From assembly GCA_016200045.1 (NCBI GenBank), contig JACQFN010000016.1, positions 1 to 64,000 of the forward strand: a DNA stretch of 64,000 bases, read 5' to 3'. The stretch comes from Nitrososphaerota archaeon (lineage in GTDB: Archaea; Thermoproteota; Nitrososphaeria; Nitrososphaerales; Gagatemarchaeaceae). A model generated the notes under the pieces. It was not told where the DNA came from. It saw only the letters and a list, made by a program, of their open reading frames with translations, and ran no database searches. The position numbers and the translations under genes are program-made. This document shows, piece by piece, positions 1-7,966 of the stretch. Each line of letters opens with the position of its first letter. Position 1 is the first letter of the stretch.

Positions 1-48
1 CAGCACCTGAAGCTAGCAGCGGAGAAGAAACACTACCCAGAGGACTGA
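1..48 (+). CDS. C-terminus of an upstream transposon gene (partial)
   Basis: The first frame is open from the window edge to a TGA at 46-48 and gives a lysine-rich tail ending in HYPED. It lies 8 bases before the tniQ start, so the two are probably one operon. In Tn7-like elements the gene before tniQ is normally the TnsC/TniB AAA+ ATPase, which is the likeliest identity. Fifteen residues are too few to confirm it. Confidence 0.45.
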   Translation, partial: QHLKLAAEKKHYPED

Positions 49-56
49 GCAAGGCA

Positions 57-1559
57 TTGAGGACTAGCGTCACGACCGTGACACTCCCTAGGTTTCCAAT
101 CCATCCACGGCCGCTTCCAGACGAATCAATGGAATCGTGGGTGCTTAGAAGAGCATACGCCAACTTTTTCACCATTTTGCAACTCGCCAGACGACACCAC
201 GGCCTCTCTTTGAAGGGCTGCAACTATGACTTCCTTGACAGTGAAAATGCGTTGTTCAGAATGGCGACGAGCGGCATCGAGGAGGCTCAGTCTGCAGGCC
301 TTGTCTTCTCGTCGTTCAAGACAGCACTGGGATCCAACTGGAAGTTGTGGGCAACTCCCAGTTTGGGGCCCCGAAGGTTCTGCCCGCTGTGTTTTGCAGA
401 AGAGGAAGTTCCACATCTCAAGTTGATTTGGAGACTCAATTTCGTGGTCGTATGTCTCAAACACTACGTCTTCCTCCAGAGCCAATGCGGACGGTGTGGA
501 GCTGCCTTCAGGCCTACCAATACAAATCGCTCCTTTGACATTAGAACATGCCATAGATGTGCAAATCACTTAGATGGCCGAGTTGTGCCTGCTGGTCAGA
601 ATGACAGTGGCTGCGTTGGCATCAAGGCGCTGGTACAGGTGCTCGAAGGCACTACCAATCCGAAAAGTTTCGGTTGGAGTGGGTCAATTCAGGAACTCTT
701 CTCCACTGTGGAGTTTCTCACACGATTCATCGGAAAATTGAACGGGCAGGAAGGCAGACTAGCTCATGCGAGGGGAATAGCCGTATTGCAGAGAAGTGCG
801 AACTTCAATCTAAACTTGATTGGCACGGCGTGGACCCTCCTATGTGACACACCAATGCTGGAGGAATTCATTCAGGCTCACCAGCGGCAATTCAATCGGT
901 CGACTAGGGGGTCCTGTCCTGAATTCTTGAAGCGATTCAGATGGCTACATGGTCAGGCTGCAAAAAAAGTTGACTTCGCTCCAGCCTTCAAAGCCGCTGC
1001 CATTATTGCGAACAGAGGGGAGCGTGTCGATTTGAAGAAGGTAGCAGAAGAATCTGGTCTGAATCACGGTACTCTTCAGAAACGCAATGCGGGTTTGCGA
1101 ATACTAGCAAGAAACCTCCAAAGGGAATTCAAAGAGCACAGACGGAGGAACTTGATAGAAGCAATGGGTGGCGCTCCTGTCAGCCAGGTCATAACAAACA
1201 GATGGTTAGCGAAGTCCACAGGATTGCCGAAATCCGTGGTCCAAGATATGTGTTATGGAGATCCCTTCTTGCGAGGTTTACGTCAATCCTCAAAGAGTAA
1301 AACGAAGCACTATTTTGCCTCATTTAGCTGCAGGAATCCAAAATGTCATGAATACGGCTTGGCTCTCACTGGACGTGTTAGGGACAAGCGCATTAGGGGA
1401 CCAACCAGTTTGGAGCCAAGTAGAGAAGCGATTCTCCGTTGTGCTACATGCAACAACTACTTCTGCATAGATGTCTCAAAGGCGCCGCTACAGCGGGCCT
1501 ACGGTCTGGATCTCGGACCAAAAATTGCTTTGGTCGGGATTACCGGTGACATCAAGTGA
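57..1559 (+). CDS. tniQ: TniQ/TnsD-family transposition targeting protein
   Basis: This 500-residue protein opens with the TniQ signature: a proline-rich start, then PLPDESMESWVLRRAYAN at about residues 20-37. A zinc-finger block follows at about 105-170, with FCPLC, a W-R-L motif, CLKH, CGRC and CHRC. A second cysteine cluster lies near the C-terminus (CRNPKC, CATC). The length is close to Tn7 TnsD rather than the shorter Tn402 TniQ. In Tn7-type systems TnsD/TniQ binds the attachment site and recruits the TnsC ATPase and the transposase. The start is TTG, 8 bases after the previous stop. The A/T-rich composition points to recent transfer. The family call is firm; the target it recognises is unknown. 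Confidence 0.85.
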   Translation: MRTSVTTVTLPRFPIHPRPLPDESMESWVLRRAYANFFTILQLARRHHGLSLKGCNYDFLDSENALFRMATSGIEEAQSAGLVFSSFKTALGSNWKLWATPSLGPRRFCPLCFAEEEVPHLKLIWRLNFVVVCLKHYVFLQSQCGRCGAAFRPTNTNRSFDIRTCHRCANHLDGRVVPAGQNDSGCVGIKALVQVLEGTTNPKSFGWSGSIQELFSTVEFLTRFIGKLNGQEGRLAHARGIAVLQRSANFNLNLIGTAWTLLCDTPMLEEFIQAHQRQFNRSTRGSCPEFLKRFRWLHGQAAKKVDFAPAFKAAAIIANRGERVDLKKVAEESGLNHGTLQKRNAGLRILARNLQREFKEHRRRNLIEAMGGAPVSQVITNRWLAKSTGLPKSVVQDMCYGDPFLRGLRQSSKSKTKHYFASFSCRNPKCHEYGLALTGRVRDKRIRGPTSLEPSREAILRCATCNNYFCIDVSKAPLQRAYGLDLGPKIALVGITGDIK

Positions 1560-1852
1560 ACAAGGTACTAACCAAGACGTACATCATAGTGGGAATCACA
1601 GCGGACCAAGAGAGCGCAGGGCATGTGTTCTTGTCAATGGCTGAAGAAGGCCTGTTCAAACCTCGCAGGCATGTTAACGGAGATGAGGAATACTTCGGCA
1701 ATTGGATTCCGAACTATTCTCGGCCCGAGTATTGCACTCGTGTCAAAGTGAATCTAGGTGATTACTACCGCTCGAAACTAGTCGTTGGAGACAAGGTGAC
1801 GATGGAGCTAGAAAGAAAAACAAAGACAAACCCCTCTTCTGATCCTCGTTAG
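1556..1852 (+). CDS. Small protein coupled to tniQ, unknown function
   Basis: The GTG start overlaps the tniQ stop (GTGA at 1556-1559), so translation is probably coupled. The 98-residue product has no transmembrane segment and no family I recognise. It looks like a small alpha/beta protein with an N-terminal strand (TYIIVGITA), an aromatic middle (EEYFGNWIPNYSRPEYC) and a basic tail. Its place between tniQ and the element end suggests an accessory transposition or regulatory factor; that is inference. Confidence 0.65.
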   Translation: MNKVLTKTYIIVGITADQESAGHVFLSMAEEGLFKPRRHVNGDEEYFGNWIPNYSRPEYCTRVKVNLGDYYRSKLVVGDKVTMELERKTKTNPSSDPR

Positions 1853-1882
1853 GAGGAGCCCAACAGAGACCTGAGATGACCT

Positions 1883-1929
1883 GGACATTTACTTCGCAAA
1901 AAAGGGACATTTGGTCACCGAAAGTGACA
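1883..1929. repeat. Tandem 22-bp repeats at the presumed transposon end
   Basis: GGACATTT occurs at 1883-1890 and again at 1905-1912, exactly 22 bp apart. The full 22-bp units agree at 14 positions. The second unit is followed at once by ACA (1927-1929). Tn7-like ends carry several transposase-binding repeats of about 22 bp and terminate in TGT/ACA, so this is read as the element terminus. The 5 bases after it (gcaac, 1930-1934) would be the target duplication; the partner copy is out of view. Confidence 0.55.
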
Positions 1930-2710
1930 GCAACTCTCCGAGTCCACACCACGCGTCGTCCAGCTTGAGAATCCCCTCGCTCAGTCCCATCAGGAGCCAG
2001 AGCCTCCCGTCTTTTCTTTCATAGGGATAGATGACGCTAGTGTAGAAATTGTACCCCCTGCCCCACGAGAAGAACGCAACGAGGGCCATCTCCTTCTCGA
2101 CCAGATATCTCGCGAGCTGGGTCACCCTAGAGTTGGTCTCCGCGACCTTCTTGTCGGTGTCAGGCGCGAGCTGATAGACCTCCTTGAACTTGTATTCCGA
2201 GACCCTTTCAATCGGGACGAACCCGTCCTTCTCCACTCCAATCCTGGTGGTCCTCTCGAACGGCGTGACCTCCTCCCCCTCTTGCTTGTCGAGCGTCTGG
2301 TCGAGTGGAATCTCAATCCACTTGCCCGTGAACTCCAGCTCATACTTCAGGAAGTAGCGCTTTTCCGTCCTGACCGAAACCGGGAAATCCCCCTTGTACC
2401 TTACGAACTTCTTGGCCTCGTCCGGAGAGACCTCCTGGACATCGAGCCGCTCCCCGTTCGGTCCTTCCTTGTACCGGTAAATCCTCGGAACTTCCCTGCT
2501 CACGACCTCCTTCCCAGTCTTCTTGTCGAGCTTCACCACCTTGACGGGCTGAAGGTCTCCGTGCGCCTTCGCCGCCCTGAGGTGGTATTCGACGGCGCCG
2601 AGGCCGAGTGTGGGAATGTCAAGGCTAAGGACGCCCCGCCACGACGCCCTCGAAGCGGTCGCGATCTCCGCCTGCTTCTCGACCTCTGAGAATATGTCCT
2701 TCTTCGGCAT
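1889..2710 (-). CDS. Possible Ku-like DNA-end-binding protein, 3' end altered by insertion
   Basis: The ORF is 273 residues. An early W-R-G at about residue 24, an R-I-Y-R-Y-K-E-G stretch, then FVPIERVSEYKFKEVYQL followed by APD and a block around LARYLVEKEMALVAFF recall the order of conserved pieces in bacterial Ku (ring-forming DNA-end-binding protein of non-homologous end joining). The likeness is weak and unverified. About 13 terminal codons lie inside the presumed transposon end, so the native C-terminus is probably missing and the stop is supplied by the element. No LigD-type ligase is nearby. If it is not Ku, it is a hypothetical protein. Confidence 0.4.
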   Translation of the reverse strand: MPKKDIFSEVEKQAEIATASRASWRGVLSLDIPTLGLGAVEYHLRAAKAHGDLQPVKVVKLDKKTGKEVVSREVPRIYRYKEGPNGERLDVQEVSPDEAKKFVRYKGDFPVSVRTEKRYFLKYELEFTGKWIEIPLDQTLDKQEGEEVTPFERTTRIGVEKDGFVPIERVSEYKFKEVYQLAPDTDKKVAETNSRVTQLARYLVEKEMALVAFFSWGRGYNFYTSVIYPYERKDGRLWLLMGLSEGILKLDDAWCGLGELLSLSVTKCPFFAK

Positions 2711-2779
2711 TGTCGGAGACGAAACCGCCCCTTGGATAATTAACGTTGCCCCGTTCTGAAAGTAATGAGATGAGACGAT

Positions 2780-3161
2780 TCACGCGGAGGGTTTGCCTGT
2801 GAACATCGAGCGTCCGCTCTTTGTCGAGGATGCCGGGACTCCTTCCTGCAGGGCGTCCCAGTGTTCGACCAGTTTCCCTCCGATGACCCGGAAGATGTCG
2901 ACCCCGACCATCGGCTTCGGCCCGAGACCTGTGTAGCGGCCGTGGATCCTCACGTACTCCCCTTCGGCAACGATCAGGCCTGGCTCATACTTGAAGTCTG
3001 GTCCCAGGCTCATGGCCAACCCTGCCATCCTTCTCCGACCCGTCAGGAATCTGCGGGTTGTGCTGGAGGTACGGGCTCCCCCAGTAACGGTCGATATGAG
3101 TAGCGTCCCGGTTGAAGAACAGCTCGGTCATTGCTCTAATCACGACTTCCTTGTTGTCCAT
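2780..3161 (-). pseudogene. SnoaL/NTF2-like protein, frameshifted
   Basis: Two reading frames together encode one SnoaL-like polyketide cyclase (NTF2 fold) protein. The upstream frame starts at ATG 3161 and runs through an N-terminal helix, YWGSPYLQHNPQIPDGSEK. The downstream frame resumes with MAGLAMSLGPDF and contains the core VRIHGRYTG and VDIFRVIGGKLVEHWD motifs. The join needs one base removed near 3026-3030. Either the gene is recently dead or the assembly has a one-base error. The downstream part alone would lack the first helices and is unlikely to fold. Confidence 0.7.
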
Positions 3162-3257
3162 TGACGCTACAGGGAGGCTCCCTCCACTTTACGATTTCGA
3201 CGAGGTTCGCCCGCGGTTCCTCGCAAGGCTAAGAGGAGACTCCTCCACCCGCCGGCC

Positions 3258-3848
3258 ATGGACTTCCCGACAGCCGTCCGCAAGCGCCGGATGGTAAGGC
3301 ACTTCACCTCCGACCCGGTGCCGAGGCAGACGATAGATGCGATACTGGAACTCGCCCAGCACGCTCCGAGCGCCGGCTTCAGCCAGGGGAGCGCATTCAT
3401 CGTCATCACCGACCAGGAAACGAAGGTGAAGCTCGCCGAACTGCAGGGGGAGAGCGACTACTCCTCGGCGGGGTTTCACAGGTGGATTTCGGAGGCTCCG
3501 GTCGGCATCGTTGCCTGCGTCAGCGAGAAGATCTACCACGACAGGTACAACGAGCCGGACAAGCTCGACGAAGAAGGGAAGGAGATTGCGTGGCCCACCC
3601 CCTACTGGTTCTTCGACATCGGCGCAGGATGCATGGTCATCCTCTTGGGGGCAGTCGACGCCGGGCTTTCCGCTGCATTCTCCGGCGTCTTCAGGGTCGA
3701 GAAGCTGAAAGAGCTTCTCGGAATCCCAGCTCAGTTCCACCCCGTCGGGGTCATTTCAATCGGCAAGGGTGCGAAGGACAAGAAGTCTCCGTCTCTAAAG
3801 CGGGGAAGGCGCCCCGGATCTCAGGTAATCCACCACGAACGATGGTAG
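3258..3848 (+). CDS. Nitroreductase-family FMN protein
   Basis: This 196-residue protein shows the nitroreductase fold. The N-terminal FMN-phosphate motif is KRRMVRHFTSDPV, followed by LAQHAPSAGFSQG. A central FDIGAGCMVILLGAVDAGL helix and a C-terminal PVGVISIGKG strand complete the pattern. Family members are dimeric flavoproteins that use NAD(P)H to reduce nitro compounds, quinones or flavins. The substrate cannot be read from sequence. The length is normal. The C-terminus ends in a basic tail. Confidence 0.85.
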   Translation: MDFPTAVRKRRMVRHFTSDPVPRQTIDAILELAQHAPSAGFSQGSAFIVITDQETKVKLAELQGESDYSSAGFHRWISEAPVGIVACVSEKIYHDRYNEPDKLDEEGKEIAWPTPYWFFDIGAGCMVILLGAVDAGLSAAFSGVFRVEKLKELLGIPAQFHPVGVISIGKGAKDKKSPSLKRGRRPGSQVIHHERW

Positions 3849-3937
3849 GTGCCTCGCAAGAATCTCCGCCAGAGTTGTACGGATGCACCAGGTCGTCGCA
3901 TCGCTCGCGAGTTTGAACATGTCATCTGGCAGCTGGA

Positions 3938-4429
3938 CTAGGGCGGAACCTGCGTCTTTGGAGGTGTGTTGGCTGGTGTTTGCGACTGCGTAACATTTAC
4001 TGTAACTTCAGGCCCGGCCTTCTTCTTCCAATGCCAGAACGAGGCAGCCAAAGAGGCTATTGACGCGATCCAGATAACGAAGAACCCTGCCCCTGTTGAA
4101 AGTGCGACTTGCCCGCTAGGATAGACCAAGAATGGGGCGGCCGTAATCATCGCCATCCCCACCACTCCGAGGACCCCGGTCCCTAGAGGAAAAATACCGA
4201 CCAGGCCCGCAATGACCAGCAGTATGAATGCGACGACCCAAATGTACCCGTAGACAATCGCAGCCGAATCGCCGCTGGCCTGCAGGCCGCCAAGGTCTGA
4301 TAGTACTGGGCCGACGGCGCCGTACAATGTAGCGTCCTGGGAGCCGGTCCCAAACGGAACTAGAAATATAGTAGCTAGGATTACAATCCCGAGGATTATC
4401 CCCAGAATCCTGCCACGATGAAGCTCCAA
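3938..4429 (-). CDS. Four-helix membrane protein, unknown
   Basis: The 163-residue product has about four hydrophobic segments: ILGIILGIVILATIFLV at the start, two in the middle, and FFVIWIASIASLAASFW before a WKKK boundary. A Thr/Pro-rich hydrophilic tail follows. No catalytic or transport motif is visible. It is convergent with the nitroreductase gene and stands alone. Confidence 0.65.
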   Translation of the reverse strand: MELHRGRILGIILGIVILATIFLVPFGTGSQDATLYGAVGPVLSDLGGLQASGDSAAIVYGYIWVVAFILLVIAGLVGIFPLGTGVLGVVGMAMITAAPFLVYPSGQVALSTGAGFFVIWIASIASLAASFWHWKKKAGPEVTVNVTQSQTPANTPPKTQVPP

Positions 4430-4672
4430 CCTGCTCGACTTGACGCCCTGATTATATGAAGCTATGCTGCAGCCGGTTTCGGCTCAGAATGCGGGCTTCT
4501 TGCAATTCCAATCCAAATCTGCAGACTACGTGCCCAATTGGTGAAGACGAATCGGAAAGGATACTCATCGCGGTGCTTCGTGGCCGCCGCGTTCCGGCGC
4601 TTCCACCGAGCCTTCTTCGAGCTCCGACAACCTTCGGAAAACGTGAAATCTGGGCTGCCCGGCCCGCCGGGC

Positions 4673-4999
4673 ATGTCACAAACCAACGCGATAGTCCTTC
4701 GGTTCGGCGCCGTAAGGACCAAAGAGTTCGAACACCTCTTCGAGGCAGAGGTGCTCCCCCTGTGGCGGGACTTCAAGGCCCGAGGGAAGATCATCTCGGC
4801 GTCTCTCACTCCCGTGTCCGATGGGAGTGAGACGAAGAAAGGGGTCCGGGACTACATCCTTCACGTGGAAGTTCCGAGCATGGCCGAGCACACGGAATTC
4901 GACACCAATGCTGACTTCACGAAGTTCCTCCCCGCGGCACAGGCCATGCAGGTCAAGGAGCCCATGGTGTGGCTCGGCGAGACCCTGTTTCAGGTCTGA
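4673..4999 (+). CDS. Small conserved-looking hypothetical protein
   Basis: The ATG at 4673 gives 108 residues. Upstream in-frame sequence is Arg/Phe-rich and unlike its neighbours, so it was left out. The pattern of an N-terminal FGAVRTKEFEHLFEAEVLPLW helix after a short strand and later ILHVEVPS suggests a small ferredoxin-like (dimeric alpha-beta barrel) fold; this is a guess. It precedes a methyltransferase on the same strand by 69 bases. Confidence 0.6.
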   Translation: MSQTNAIVLRFGAVRTKEFEHLFEAEVLPLWRDFKARGKIISASLTPVSDGSETKKGVRDYILHVEVPSMAEHTEFDTNADFTKFLPAAQAMQVKEPMVWLGETLFQV

Positions 5000-5068
5000 A
5001 AGCCCGGACCAAGCCGAAGTGTTGGAGGGAAATCAGCATCAGGCGGACTTTTAGGGCGCCTATGGGAG

Positions 5069-5941
5069 TTGGCGGACCAGTTGGACCCCGAAAAGGCGTG
5101 CCTCGTCAACTGCGAGCTCTTCGGGAAGCACTCCGAATACTTCGAATCCAAGATCGTCCCCCTCTGGCAGGACCTATACGACTCGCTCGCCGCCAGGTCC
5201 GGGGTCGAACCCGGATGGAGCGTCTTGGACATCGGCACAGGCACGGGGGAGATAGCGCTTCGGATGTCAAAGCTCGTCGGGCCTGAAGGCCACGTCCTGG
5301 CCGTTGACCTACAGAAAGAGATGCTCAGCATAGCGGAGGGAAAGAAGAACCGCGCGGGTGCCGGGAACCTGGAGTTCAGGAGGATGGCCCTCGAGGAGCT
5401 GGACCTCGCAGGTTCGGCGTTCGACGCAGTCATTGGTAACTATTCCCTGTGCTGCGTCATGGACTACGGCGCCGCGCTAGCCGAGTGCTTCAGGGTCCTG
5501 AAACCTGGAGGGAGGCTCATCTACAACCACGGAGGACCCAACGACCCCCTCGTGTCGGAACTGGCCTTCAAGATGTTCGAGAAGTATCAGACGAAGGAGC
5601 CCTCGAAACAGCTCGCGGACCTCAGAGAATCAGACGCGGCGCAGGCCGAAGGGTTCGAAAAGTACAGGGACCCGCTCGTGACCCTCCGACTTCTCAGGAA
5701 CCTCGGCTATCACCAAGCAGAGGCGACGATCGCCCAGAGGGAGATCGACTACGGGAGCGCCGAGGACTATGTCGACAGGATGCTCGCGTTCGACCGGCGG
5801 AGCGAGGCCGAAGAGGTAGAAGAGTCCGACCTGGCAAGGTTCAGGTTTGAGGCGATATCGGCGCTGAGGTCGGTCTCTGAAGGGCCGGGATTCCAGATAG
5901 CAGACGAAGTCGTATACTACACCGCCATCAAGCCCTCATAA
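5069..5941 (+). CDS. UbiE/COQ5-type SAM-dependent methyltransferase
   Basis: The 290-residue protein has the class I Rossmann methyltransferase core: VLDIGTGTGEIALRMSK (motif I, residues about 52-68), VLAVDLQKEML (acidic end of strand 2), FDAVIGNYSLCCVM (motif II) and FRVLKPGGRLIY (motif III). The C-terminal third is an alpha-helical substrate region. The start is TTG at 5069, with an A/T-rich CTTTTA upstream. Menaquinone or ubiquinone methylation is possible by family, but the substrate is not evident. Confidence 0.8.
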   Translation: MADQLDPEKACLVNCELFGKHSEYFESKIVPLWQDLYDSLAARSGVEPGWSVLDIGTGTGEIALRMSKLVGPEGHVLAVDLQKEMLSIAEGKKNRAGAGNLEFRRMALEELDLAGSAFDAVIGNYSLCCVMDYGAALAECFRVLKPGGRLIYNHGGPNDPLVSELAFKMFEKYQTKEPSKQLADLRESDAAQAEGFEKYRDPLVTLRLLRNLGYHQAEATIAQREIDYGSAEDYVDRMLAFDRRSEAEEVEESDLARFRFEAISALRSVSEGPGFQIADEVVYYTAIKPS

Positions 5942-6021
5942 TCAAGAATACCGTTCAAAACCGATGAACACCCGTAGCAAAATGCTGGCTCATATCGGGT
6001 TCGCGCCCAACCACTAGACGC

Positions 6022-6573
6022 ATGAGAACATCCACGGTGGCAGCGTCCGCGCTGGTCGCCATACTGATCGCAGGAGTAGCGACCGTCGCGCTTGCAAACA
6101 CGCACAACAACAACCTTCCCAACAACGGCCCCGACGACCATGACGACGAAGGCAACCACTTCGGGCCGATAGCCTGTAGGAGCCTGAACGTAACTGAAAC
6201 GCTCACACTTTCGAACCTCACCGGGCACTACCTGAACGCGACAAACCATGAAATCCACGGCAACGCCTCAGGGAGCCTCGACCTTCAGGTCAGCCAGATC
6301 TATGCCACGGGATGCACCCTAACAATAACGGGAGGCACTCTCGCGCTCGGCCCCAACAGCTACAACATAACGGGCGGCTCATTCGTCCTGAACCACGGAG
6401 GCCGTGCGGGCCTCGGTAGCGGGACAATCGCTGGTGGGAGCTTCCTCATCAGAATCGCCGGTCTGCAGGGCAATTCCACCCTCGCAGGCGAAGGCGCTGT
6501 CAAACTCGACCTCAAGAGCGGATCGAGTGAGTTCCTGTTACTGCTAGGTTCTCCAGAGAGTGGCGAAGACTAA
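6022..6573 (+). CDS. Secreted protein, unknown
   Basis: A signal peptide (residues 1-25, ending TVALAN) is followed by an Asn/Asp-rich stretch and about 130 residues of short beta-strands with N-glycosylation-like NxT/S sites (NVTETLTLSN, YNITGG, NSTLAG). Two cysteines (near 52 and 97) could form a disulfide. The repeated Gly/Thr-rich strands suggest a beta-sandwich or beta-helix surface protein. No family is recognised. Confidence 0.65.
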   Translation: MRTSTVAASALVAILIAGVATVALANTHNNNLPNNGPDDHDDEGNHFGPIACRSLNVTETLTLSNLTGHYLNATNHEIHGNASGSLDLQVSQIYATGCTLTITGGTLALGPNSYNITGGSFVLNHGGRAGLGSGTIAGGSFLIRIAGLQGNSTLAGEGAVKLDLKSGSSEFLLLLGSPESGED

Positions 6574-6587
6574 GCACCAGGGACTGC

Positions 6588-6604
6588 TCCCCTCTTCCTT
6601 TTTT
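6588..6604 (+). terminator. Pyrimidine tract, likely terminator
   Basis: A C/T tract ending in six T residues (6599-6604) lies between two convergent genes. Archaeal termination commonly uses such T-rich tracts without a hairpin. No stem is visible. Confidence 0.4.
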
Positions 6605-6616
6605 CCCGCAGCTCTC

Positions 6617-7882
6617 TTACGGTGGAGACTGTTCTAGCGCACCGCCCGCAGGGCTCTTCATTGTCGGTGGCCGGTCAGGATACTTTCCGCCTGCCACGAA
6701 GAACAGGTAGAAGGCGGTCAGCCCCACAATGTAGAAGGCGCTGGCTATGAAGAGAGGAAGCTCAAGGAACCCCAGACCGAGTATTATCCCTCCGAATATC
6801 GAGCTTATGCTGTTCGGCAACCTGAACATGATGTTGCTCAGCGCGCTCACCAGCCCCCTCTGCTCGGCGGGGAAGATGCCCATGGAGAACGAGTCGATCA
6901 GCGGCCCGGCCATGTTCATCAGGGCGGACCTGACGACGTAGATTACAGCGGCGGCCGCGAACAGCGGGACGAACGCCATGCTCAGCATGAACGCCATCGA
7001 GGTCCCCGTCGTCAAGATAATCGCTCTCATCTGGCCGAACCTCGAGGCGAGCCTCGGACTCGCCACCGCCGAGAACCCGATCAGGATGTTGGAAAAGGCG
7101 AGTATGGGCCCACTGAATTCGTCCGTCACGTTGAACCTGAAGAAAAACCACGTCCCCACGAGGGGGATGATGAACCCAGCCCCGAACCCGATTGTGCTCC
7201 CGACCACCCCCAGCTTCACGATGGTGCTCTTGTTGCTCAGCCCGCCCCACTTCCTTCCCGGGTTGTGCGTCTCTCTGTGGTCCCGGAGGAGGAGGTAGAA
7301 CATCAGCGGGGTGGCGAAACTCAGGACCCCGAGGAGCATCAGAGTTTCCTTGTGAATGGCCATGTTTGTCAACCCCAGAATTCCTTGAAGGAACGGGAAC
7401 GTCCCCGGCAGGACGAGACCCACCCCCGTCGTCACGTTGATCATGATGAACGAGAGCGAGAAGACCTTGTTCCTGCTCGCGCCCTCGGTCATGTCGGCGA
7501 GCAGCGCGTTCCACGTGGTGATCGCAGCCCCCTCGGTGAAACCAAGCACCAGGCTGATCGTCAGGAGCGTCCAGAAGTCGAGGGTCAACGAGAAGGCGAA
7601 CATGGCGCCCGCCCCCGCGAGCGCGCCGAAGGTCAGCAGGTATTTTCTCCCGTAGACGTCGGAAACTATCCCGAGAGGTATCGAAGTGAAGATTACCGCC
7701 AGCCCCTGGGCTGCTATGAGCGCACCGACCTGCGCCGCGGTGAACCCTATTGTAACAAGCCACGCCGTTATGATGATCTGCAGGAACCCCAGGGCGAGGA
7801 ACAGCGGGACGAAGGAAAGTATCAGAAGCGTGACCTTGGCGGGGATGCCCGAGGACTGTTTCTCAGCCAAGAGATGTATCAT
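6617..7882 (-). CDS. Major facilitator superfamily transporter
   Basis: The 421-residue protein has about 12 hydrophobic helices. The MFS loop motif between helices 2 and 3 is visible as GIVSDVYGRKYLL, and a cytoplasmic loop with LLRDHRETHNPGRKW lies in the middle. It is a 12-helix drug/sugar-proton type transporter; direction and substrate are unknown. Its ATG lies about 26 bases from the TTTATC box at 7905-7911, so the mRNA is probably leaderless. Confidence 0.85.
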   Translation of the reverse strand: MIHLLAEKQSSGIPAKVTLLILSFVPLFLALGFLQIIITAWLVTIGFTAAQVGALIAAQGLAVIFTSIPLGIVSDVYGRKYLLTFGALAGAGAMFAFSLTLDFWTLLTISLVLGFTEGAAITTWNALLADMTEGASRNKVFSLSFIMINVTTGVGLVLPGTFPFLQGILGLTNMAIHKETLMLLGVLSFATPLMFYLLLRDHRETHNPGRKWGGLSNKSTIVKLGVVGSTIGFGAGFIIPLVGTWFFFRFNVTDEFSGPILAFSNILIGFSAVASPRLASRFGQMRAIILTTGTSMAFMLSMAFVPLFAAAAVIYVVRSALMNMAGPLIDSFSMGIFPAEQRGLVSALSNIMFRLPNSISSIFGGIILGLGFLELPLFIASAFYIVGLTAFYLFFVAGGKYPDRPPTMKSPAGGALEQSPP

Positions 7883-7904
7883 CGACCGGGCAACCTTAGG
7901 GGCG

Positions 7905-7911
7905 GATAAAT
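7905..7911. promoter_or_regulatory. TATA box in a divergent intergenic region
   Basis: GATAAAT (TTTATC on the minus strand) is centred 26 bases ahead of the ATG of the minus-strand transporter. A second weaker box, CATTAAGG at about 7931-7938, is positioned for the plus-strand hydrolase. Confidence 0.55.
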
Positions 7912-7966
7912 CCGCCTGTATCGGGCAAAGGCATTAAGGCGGCAGCCGGTGGGAATGGGTCAGGCT

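Larger units (their letters stand above)
1..1929. mobile_element. Right-hand part of a Tn7-like transposon
   Basis: The segment holds the end of an upstream gene, a TniQ/TnsD-family gene and a coupled small gene, all on the plus strand with overlaps of a few bases. It is visibly richer in A/T than the rest of the window. It stops at two tandem 22-bp units (1883-1904 and 1905-1926) followed by ACA at 1927-1929. Read inward from the border this begins TGTCAC, matching the TGT terminus and repeated transposase sites of Tn7-like elements. The other end and the core transposase genes lie outside the window, so the border and family are inferences. Confidence 0.6.
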
